Shown here piece after piece: positions 1 through 5,025 of a DNA stretch of 5,025 nucleotides (the first letter of the stretch is position 1; each line of letters opens with the position of its first letter). The stretch comes from Flavobacteriales bacterium (GTDB lineage: Bacteria > Bacteroidota > Bacteroidia > Flavobacteriales > Flavobacteriaceae), in the NCBI GenBank assembly GCA_003229235.1, contig QIIH01000172.1:1-5025 (forward strand), written 5' to 3'. Position numbers and translations under genes: made by a program. The notes under the pieces are model-generated. The model did no database searches, had not been told where the DNA came from, and was given only the letters and a program-made list of their open reading frames with translations.

Positions 1-1
1 T

Positions 2-427
2 ATTCAAGATGTAAGTAAAAATTTAATCCTCCTTCGCGTTCGCTTCGGCGGACGAGAAGAGTGGGTTTAATTCCCCGACGCTCTGCGTCGAGGTAGTTTA
101 TTAATTGGTGTTATCTCTGGATATATAACCTTGGGTCTTGTTGGCTTTTTTATTTTTATGGCGGTAGAAATTGCAGATCCGGGTTCTTTCGAGAGTGCTT
201 TGTTTACAGAGGCTTACACAATAGATAAAAAGGCTGATGGTCTTTTGTATTTTAGTTATATAACATTAATGACTATAGGTTATGGGGAGATTATCCCGGT
301 AACAACAATTGCTCAAAAGGCTACGATTTTATTAGGCTTGATTGGACAGTTTTATTTAGTAATAATCACTGCCGTAGTAGTTGGAAAGTATATTAACTTT
401 GCTCGTATAGAAAACTCTAGTAAATAA
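2..427 (+). pseudogene. Two-TM potassium channel-type protein, 3' part, interrupted by a palindromic repeat
   Basis: This is the C-terminal part of a small ion channel (Ion_trans_2 / KcsA-like pore family). Codons from 131 onward encode an outer membrane helix (GLVGFFIFMAVE), a PGSF segment, a pore helix and the filter TLMTIGYGEIIPVT, then an inner helix (ILLGLIGQFYLVIITAVVVG) and a short polar tail ending with TAA at 425-427. TIGYGE is the potassium selectivity signature. The same frame is open from position 2 (IQDVSKN...) until TAA at 68-70, which lies inside a palindromic element. Deleting 78 bp between the two TTAAT copies joins the frame as IQDVSKN-LIGVISGYITLG, which reads like an intact first helix. 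The 5' end of the gene is outside the window. A TTG at 131 could start a shortened product, but it would lose part of the outer helix. Channel family: confident. Loss of function through the insertion: inferred. A sequencing error at the stop, or a functional truncated protein, remains possible. Confidence 0.7.
23..105. repeat. Two-hairpin palindromic repeat element (MITE/REP-like) with 5-bp flanking direct repeat
   Basis: The segment holds two strong stem-loops. The first has arms CTTCGCGTTCGC (32-43) and GCGGACGAGAAG (48-59) around a TTCG tetraloop, with one G/A mismatch and one T/G wobble. The second has arms CGACGC (76-81) and GCGTCG (85-90) around TCT, extended by two G-C pairs beyond a C/A mismatch (73-75 with 91-93). 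The block is far more GC-rich than its flanks. TTAAT occurs at 23-27 and 101-105, consistent with a 5-bp target duplication around a 73-bp insert, and TTTAAT occurs again between the hairpins (66-71). No transposase is encoded, so this would be a non-autonomous element. I recall similar palindromic repeats being dispersed in flavobacterial intergenic regions, but could not search. The exact ends are uncertain by a few bases because the flanks are AT-rich. Confidence 0.65.
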
Positions 428-460
428 AAACTCGCTTCGCATCTAATGCTTATCTTATAC

Positions 461-477
461 AACAGACTTAGTCTGTT
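461..477 (+). terminator. Perfect 7-bp hairpin between channel remnant and phosphatase gene, possible weak terminator
   Basis: AACAGAC (461-467) and GTCTGTT (471-477) form a perfect inverted repeat around TTA, 34 bp after the channel stop codon and 35 bp before the proposed start of the next gene. It could end transcription of the upstream gene or be an operator-type dyad. The stem is modest in GC and is followed by TAATGATAT rather than a T-run, so the terminator reading is weak. The rest of the 84-bp spacer (428-511) shows no clear Bacteroidota -7 TAnnTTTG promoter motif. Confidence 0.3.
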
Positions 478-511
478 TAATGATATCGCCAACTGCGGAA
501 ATATTTTTAAT

Positions 512-3500
512 ATGTTCCAAAAAATATTATTTATCCTTTTAGCAGGGCTTTTAATTGAATCGTGTGCAACTTATGAGCCACAATTTAAAGAAGAAAGCAT
601 AAATGCGAGTATGCCCGATAAAGAAATTGAGCATTCATTTTATTTAATAGGAGATGCAGGGAATTCGCAATTGGGAGAATCTTCGATATCGTTACAAGCT
701 TTTAAGGCCGAATTGAGTAAAGCCTCGAAAAACAGTACAGCTATTTTTCTTGGGGATAATATTTATGAAAATGGAATGCCCAAAAAGAGCAGTGCTGATA
801 GGGCTTTTGCCGAACATAAATTAAACGTACAAATAGATGCGACCAAAAACTTTAAAGGGCAAACAATTTTTATTCCCGGAAACCACGATTGGTACGGTGA
901 CAGTGTTGAAGGGCTAAAACGCCAGGAAAAATATCTCGATGATGTTCTTGGGAAGAATACCTTTTTACCAGAAGATGGTTGTTCTATCGAAAAAATACAC
1001 ATCTCTGATGACATCGAGTTAATACTAATCGATAGCCAATGGTATCTAACCGATTGGGATAAGCATCCTACTCTAAACGACGACTGTGAGTTTAGAACAA
1101 GATCTACTTTTTTGGATGAATATGAGAGTCTCATTAAAAAGGCAAGAGGAAAAACTACAATAGTTGCCTTACACCATCCAATGTACTCTAATGGGCCACA
1201 TGGCGGGCAGTATTCATTTGGTAGTCATATGACGCCATTGCCTATTTTAGGATCACTTAAGAATATTATTAGAAAGACAAGTGGTGTAAATAAAAGTGAT
1301 TTGCAAAACAAACGATACAACGAGTTTAAGCAGCTACTTATTACGCTTTCACAAGAAAACGATAAAGTGGTTTTTGTTTCAGGTCATGAGCACAGCATGC
1401 AGTACATTATCGAAGATAACCTTCGACAAATTATTAGTGGGACGGGTTCTAAGTTAACACCTACGAGAAATGTTGGTGGAGGACAGTTTTCTGCTGGAAT
1501 GTACGGATATGCAAGATTAGACGTGTTTAAAGACGGCTCGTCTTATGTGCGTTTTTATAATGCTAAGGACAAAACGATAGTATTTCAGTCAGAAGTGATT
1601 AGTACTCTTACAGATACTAATAGTGTAACCTATCCAACAAACTTTCCTGCACAGATGACAGGAACCATTTATTCTAAAGAAGAAACCGATAAAAATGGAA
1701 TTCAAAAATGGTTACTCGGTGATCGCTATAGAGATCTTTACAGCACAGAAGTATTGGCGCCAACGGTAGACTTAGATACTATGTATGGCGGCTTGACCGT
1801 TGTTAGAAAAGGAGGAGGGAATCAATCTAGATCGCTCCGTTTAGAAGATAAAAACGGAACGCAATATGTAATGAGGGCCTTGCGTAAAGATGCAGAGCAA
1901 TACCTACAGTCACTAATATTTAATAATAATTATATAGAGGGTCAGTTTGAAGGTACCGAGACAGAAGACTTAGTGCTTGATGTTTTTGCCGGAGCACACC
2001 CGTACGCACCATTCGCGGTTGGTACATTAGCTGATGCAGTTGGAGTTTATCATACAAACCCAGTACTGTATTATATCCCTAAACAAAAGACTTTAGGGCG
2101 CTTTAACGACGAATTTGGCGATGAGTTATATATGATAGAGGAGCACACCTCTGAAGGACATAGCGATTTGGCAAGTTTTGGGTTTCAAGACGAAATGATT
2201 AGCACAGAAGAAGTTTTGCTAAAACTGCATAAAGACGAAGATATAGTTTTAGATGAGGCATCTTATATTCGTGCCCGTTTGTTTGATATGCTCATTGGAG
2301 ATTGGGACAGACATCAGGACCAATGGCGATGGATAGAATTTAAAGAAGACGGTAAAAAGGTGTTTCGACCATTACCTAGAGACAGAGATATGGCATTTTC
2401 TATAATGTCCGATGGTGCCTTAACAGGATTAGTGGTAGCCTTATCCCCAGGTGCTAGAATGCTGCGTAAATACAGCGACGATTTAGTAGATGTTAAAGGG
2501 GTTAATGTAGAACCGTATCCATTAGACAAGGAGTTTATTCAAGAGTCAGGAAAGGATGTTTGGGATGCGCAAGTAAAAATTATTCAAAATGGGATAACAG
2601 ATGCGGTGATAGAAGAGGCATTTTTACATTTTCCTATTGAAGTACGCGATGAAAGTTTGGACAAATTAAAGGCTACATTAAAGGCGCGGCGCGGTAATAT
2701 GCAGCTTATATCTGATCGTTATTTTGATTTGATAAATAAATTTGCCGTCATAAAAGGAACAGATAAAGACGATTATTTTACTATTGAATGCCTATCAGAC
2801 GGAAAAGTGAAAATAGTAGCGCAGCGTATCAAAAAAGGTGAAAAGGCGGATATTTTTCACGAACGAATTTACAATAAGGAAGAAACCAAAGAGATTTGGA
2901 TTTATGGTCTAGACGATGACGATGTATTTGAGGTTAGTGGGAAAAATAATAAAATCAATATTAGGTTGGTTGGAGGCCAAAACAACGACACCTATATTGT
3001 TCCTGATGGGGGGAAAGTTGTGGTGTATGATTATAAAAACAAAAACAACGATGTTTCTCAGGTCAGAAAATCGGATTTGCGTTTAAAAGATGATTACGAG
3101 ACCAATGTATACGACTATAAAAAGCTCAAGAATAATAGTAACGCTATAATTCCTACACTTGGCTTTAATGCCGATGATGGTTTTAAACTAGGCGTTTCTG
3201 ATACCTATAAATATTACGGATTTGCACGAAATCCTTTTACTTCACAACATACATTTTCTGCTGCTTATTATTTTGCAACAAATGGCTTCGAATTTACGTA
3301 TAAAGGTGAGTTTTCCTACATTCTTGATAATTTGAACTTTGGTATGGACGTTCGGTTTAATAGCCCAAACTATGCAATTAACTTCTTTGGTTATGGAAAT
3401 AGCACACCTAATTTTGAGGCTAACGAAGACGATGGGATTGATGTAAATTTAGATTATAATCGTGTAAAAATCAGAACCATTAAGGTAATGCCATCGCTTA

Positions 3501-4240
3501 TTTGGCGAGGCGAATTGGGAGCTATTTTTAAGTTTGGTATTCTATTCGAAAGGAATCAAGTAGATCTAACTGCAGATCGCTTTCTCGACGATGTGATTAA
3601 CCAAACAAATACATTAAATACAGACCTCAATGATGGTGACGTTTTCGATAACCAAGGATTTTATGGGGTCGATGCTGCATATCATTTTGAGAATAAAGAT
3701 TATGTGGCGTTCCCAACGCTTGGATTTGAAGTAGCGATGCAGGCAGGTTATAAAAACAATGTAAATAATAGTAAAGGTTATGGTTATCTAATACCAGAAC
3801 TCAGCTTAGACTATAGGCTTATACCAAGTGGGCAGCTTGTGCTAGCTACAGATTTGAGGGCCCACATTAACATTGGAGACGAATTTGAATTTTATCAAGG
3901 CGCAACTCTTGGTGCCAATACTGGTATGAGGGGTTACAGAAACGAGCGCTTTACTGGAAAAAGTTCTTTTGTTCAATCTACAGATCTTCGTTGGAACTTT
4001 GTAAACTTAAAAACCGGAATTCTCCCGGTTGGTTTAGGAATATTTGGCGGCGCCGATTATGGGCGTGTTTGGGTAGATGATTCTTTGGTGCTAGATCCGG
4101 CTTTTAACGCAGACGACTGGAACACCTCTTTTGGTGGTGGTGTCTTTTTAAATATGGCCGATCTTATGACAGCATATATAGCTGCTTTTAATAGTGACGA
4201 TGGGGTGCTTATTTCTTTTAAGATGGGCTTTGGGTTTTAA
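512..4240 (+). CDS. Outer-membrane metallophosphatase / kinase-like / Omp85 barrel fusion protein, putative lipoprotein
   Basis: This is a 1242-residue envelope protein. The ATG at 512 is chosen because it gives a lipoprotein-type signal (MFQKILFILLAGLLIESC, Cys18). An ATG at 446 would add 22 polar residues and run through a hairpin. There is no strong Shine-Dalgarno. Residues about 40-370 form a metallophosphatase with all the metal-ligand motifs of the TRAP/purple acid phosphatase type: GDAGN (47-51), GDNIYENG (81-88), GNHDWYG (123-129), HHPMYSNG (221-228) and GHEHSMQ (291-297). Residues about 425-740 hold a glycine-rich strand (RKGGGNQSRSLRL, from 432), a basic strand (MRALRK, 454-459), GDWDRHQDQW (596-605) and PRDRDMAF (622-629), resembling CotH/FAM20/HipA kinase cores. 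Residues about 745-875 are beta-rich with three RTX-like motifs. Residues about 880-1242 look like an Omp85/D15 barrel, with GMRGY (1138-1142), GGADYGRVW (1179-1187) and a terminal Phe. Phosphoester hydrolysis in the envelope is likely; the substrate is unknown. Kinase activity is inference only. The gene appears intact. Confidence 0.9.
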   Translation: MFQKILFILLAGLLIESCATYEPQFKEESINASMPDKEIEHSFYLIGDAGNSQLGESSISLQAFKAELSKASKNSTAIFLGDNIYENGMPKKSSADRAFAEHKLNVQIDATKNFKGQTIFIPGNHDWYGDSVEGLKRQEKYLDDVLGKNTFLPEDGCSIEKIHISDDIELILIDSQWYLTDWDKHPTLNDDCEFRTRSTFLDEYESLIKKARGKTTIVALHHPMYSNGPHGGQYSFGSHMTPLPILGSLKNIIRKTSGVNKSDLQNKRYNEFKQLLITLSQENDKVVFVSGHEHSMQYIIEDNLRQIISGTGSKLTPTRNVGGGQFSAGMYGYARLDVFKDGSSYVRFYNAKDKTIVFQSEVISTLTDTNSVTYPTNFPAQMTGTIYSKEETDKNGIQKWLLGDRYRDLYSTEVLAPTVDLDTMYGGLTVVRKGGGNQSRSLRLEDKNGTQYVMRALRKDAEQYLQSLIFNNNYIEGQFEGTETEDLVLDVFAGAHPYAPFAVGTLADAVGVYHTNPVLYYIPKQKTLGRFNDEFGDELYMIEEHTSEGHSDLASFGFQDEMISTEEVLLKLHKDEDIVLDEASYIRARLFDMLIGDWDRHQDQWRWIEFKEDGKKVFRPLPRDRDMAFSIMSDGALTGLVVALSPGARMLRKYSDDLVDVKGVNVEPYPLDKEFIQESGKDVWDAQVKIIQNGITDAVIEEAFLHFPIEVRDESLDKLKATLKARRGNMQLISDRYFDLINKFAVIKGTDKDDYFTIECLSDGKVKIVAQRIKKGEKADIFHERIYNKEETKEIWIYGLDDDDVFEVSGKNNKINIRLVGGQNNDTYIVPDGGKVVVYDYKNKNNDVSQVRKSDLRLKDDYETNVYDYKKLKNNSNAIIPTLGFNADDGFKLGVSDTYKYYGFARNPFTSQHTFSAAYYFATNGFEFTYKGEFSYILDNLNFGMDVRFNSPNYAINFFGYGNSTPNFEANEDDGIDVNLDYNRVKIRTIKVMPSLIWRGELGAIFKFGILFERNQVDLTADRFLDDVINQTNTLNTDLNDGDVFDNQGFYGVDAAYHFENKDYVAFPTLGFEVAMQAGYKNNVNNSKGYGYLIPELSLDYRLIPSGQLVLATDLRAHINIGDEFEFYQGATLGANTGMRGYRNERFTGKSSFVQSTDLRWNFVNLKTGILPVGLGIFGGADYGRVWVDDSLVLDPAFNADDWNTSFGGGVFLNMADLMTAYIAAFNSDDGVLISFKMGFGF

Positions 4241-4262
4241 ATAAAATAAGCCTAAAAGACAC

Positions 4263-5025
4263 TTATTGTTCTAGTTTTTGTAACATCATAACCGCATTGT
4301 TATTATTGGCATTAAGTGCTAGGGATTTTTTGTAATTTTTAATTGCTTCTTCATTTTTCCCAAGAGTCATTAGCGCTTCGGCATAGCTATCGTATGGATT
4401 ATCTCTGTCTGGAAACACTTCTGTACTTAACTTAAAAACCTTGGCGGCATCTTTTGCATTTCCAGCATGTAACAAACGGTAACCAGCTATGATTAGCTCT
4501 ACTTCGTCTATATAATACTCATCTAGGTCTTTATGTTCTTTATAAAAAGCAATTCCTTTGTCGATACCTTCTTTCTCGATAACCTGAGACATAAACTTGG
4601 CCGTTGGTATTTTAGGGAAATCGTAAGTGGTATCGTTTAATATCCCTGTAATGGCTGTTGTCATTGCATTTAGAAAAGCCCGACTCGTATTATTCAAAAA
4701 TATTATAGACGAATCACTCTCTGGGATTCTTGTAAATAAAGCACAAAACCCTTGAAGCGACCCACTATGGCCAATAGTCTGAACCATAGCAGACGTATTG
4801 CCAATTGGTTTCTCTATTAATTCCCAGCCATAACCGTAATGTCCTCCATATCCAGGGTCCGAGATGTGTTTTGTAAATAATAAATCTACATATTCTTTTG
4901 GCAAAAGAGATTCGCTATTTAGGGCATGTTCTAAAATAAAGAGGTCTTCGACAGTTGAGTACATATTGCCCATTGCCATAATATTAGACATGTCGCTAAA
5001 ATCGGCATTAAAGTACTCGCCAAAA
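4263..5025 (-). CDS. Serine hydrolase (beta-lactamase fold) with C-terminal TPR repeats, 5' end outside window
   Basis: This is the last 253 residues of a penicillin-binding/class C beta-lactamase-like serine hydrolase (PF00144-type). The frame is open to the window edge (FGEYFNADFSD precedes the first in-window Met at 4991), so the real start lies beyond 5025. Visible landmarks are GNMYSTVEDL (from 4970 downward), a form of the family's G-x-x-STxxDL helix, a YGYGWEL strand, and GHSG (4761-4772), which fits the third active-site motif (H-[ST]-G in place of KTG). The SxxK nucleophile and YxN motifs are off the window, so catalytic competence cannot be judged. After about 4620 the sequence changes to helical repeats: LLHAGNAKDAAKVFKLSTEVFP, then YAEALMTLGKNEEAIKNYKKSLALNANN, which are TPR-like and run to the TAA at 4263-4265. 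Bacteroidota enzymes of this layout are typically exported peptidase- or esterase-like hydrolases of unknown substrate. The gene converges on the phosphatase gene across a 22-bp spacer. Confidence 0.88.
   Translation of the reverse strand, partial: FGEYFNADFSDMSNIMAMGNMYSTVEDLFILEHALNSESLLPKEYVDLLFTKHISDPGYGGHYGYGWELIEKPIGNTSAMVQTIGHSGSLQGFCALFTRIPESDSSIIFLNNTSRAFLNAMTTAITGILNDTTYDFPKIPTAKFMSQVIEKEGIDKGIAFYKEHKDLDEYYIDEVELIIAGYRLLHAGNAKDAAKVFKLSTEVFPDRDNPYDSYAEALMTLGKNEEAIKNYKKSLALNANNNNAVMMLQKLEQ

Noticed and set aside
431..440. CTCGCTTCGC after the channel stop, sharing CGCTTCG with the palindromic element
   Set aside because: A 7-bp match without the paired arm or flanking repeats is not enough to call a decayed second copy.
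446..511. Possible upstream start (ATG at 446) for the large phosphatase gene
   Set aside because: It would add 22 residues without signal-peptide character, cross the 461-477 hairpin and bury the lipoprotein signal that begins cleanly at 512.
763..1134. Open frame of 123 codons on the minus strand
   Set aside because: It lies wholly inside the metallophosphatase domain, whose motifs prove the plus frame; the antisense translation has no recognisable domain.
2314..2529. Open frame of 71 codons on the minus strand
   Set aside because: It is antisense to the conserved kinase-like core of the large gene and shows no independent coding evidence.
4245..4267. Possible bidirectional terminator between the convergent genes (AATAAG ... 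CTTATT)
   Set aside because: The stem is only 6 AT-rich pairs with an 11-nt loop and overlaps the hydrolase stop codon, so it is too weak to call.
4263..4991. Met at 4991 as the start of the serine hydrolase
   Set aside because: The frame stays open to the window edge with family-like residues (FGEYFNADFSD) before it, and the catalytic SxxK and YxN motifs must lie upstream.

Overview
The window is about 5 kb of AT-rich DNA with the style of a flavobacterium (Bacteroidota). The evidence is protein architecture: a very large outer-membrane metallophosphatase/beta-barrel fusion, a serine hydrolase with a TPR tail, AT-rich start regions without a strong Shine-Dalgarno, and a palindrome-rich dispersed-type repeat. 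No RNA gene, CRISPR array or transposase was seen.

Layout. (1) Positions 2-427, plus strand: the 3' part of a small two-transmembrane potassium-channel-type gene with a TIGYGE selectivity filter. It is cut by a compact palindromic element (about 23-105) that brings an in-frame TAA. Removing exactly 78 bp between two TTAAT copies restores one uninterrupted, protein-like reading frame, so I read this as a repeat insertion into a channel gene. (2) Positions 428-511: a short spacer with one perfect 7-bp hairpin, possibly a weak terminator. (3) Positions 512-4240, plus strand: a 1242-residue envelope protein with a lipoprotein-type signal, a TRAP/purple-acid-phosphatase-like metallophosphatase, a middle domain with kinase-like DRH and DRD motifs, a beta-rich linker with three RTX-like motifs, and a C-terminal Omp85/D15-type beta-barrel. 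(4) Positions 4241-4262: a 22-bp spacer between convergent genes. (5) Positions 4263-5025, minus strand: the C-terminal part of a beta-lactamase-fold serine hydrolase with TPR repeats, whose N-terminus lies beyond the window.

The genes do not form an obvious pathway. The channel remnant and the large gene are co-directional but separated by 84 bp with a hairpin between them, and the hydrolase is convergent. The item most worth following is the large protein. It puts a complete phosphatase active site and a region resembling the catalytic core of CotH/FAM20/HipA-type atypical kinases on one chain anchored by an outer-membrane barrel. The second is the repeat insertion, with its small candidate target-site duplication.
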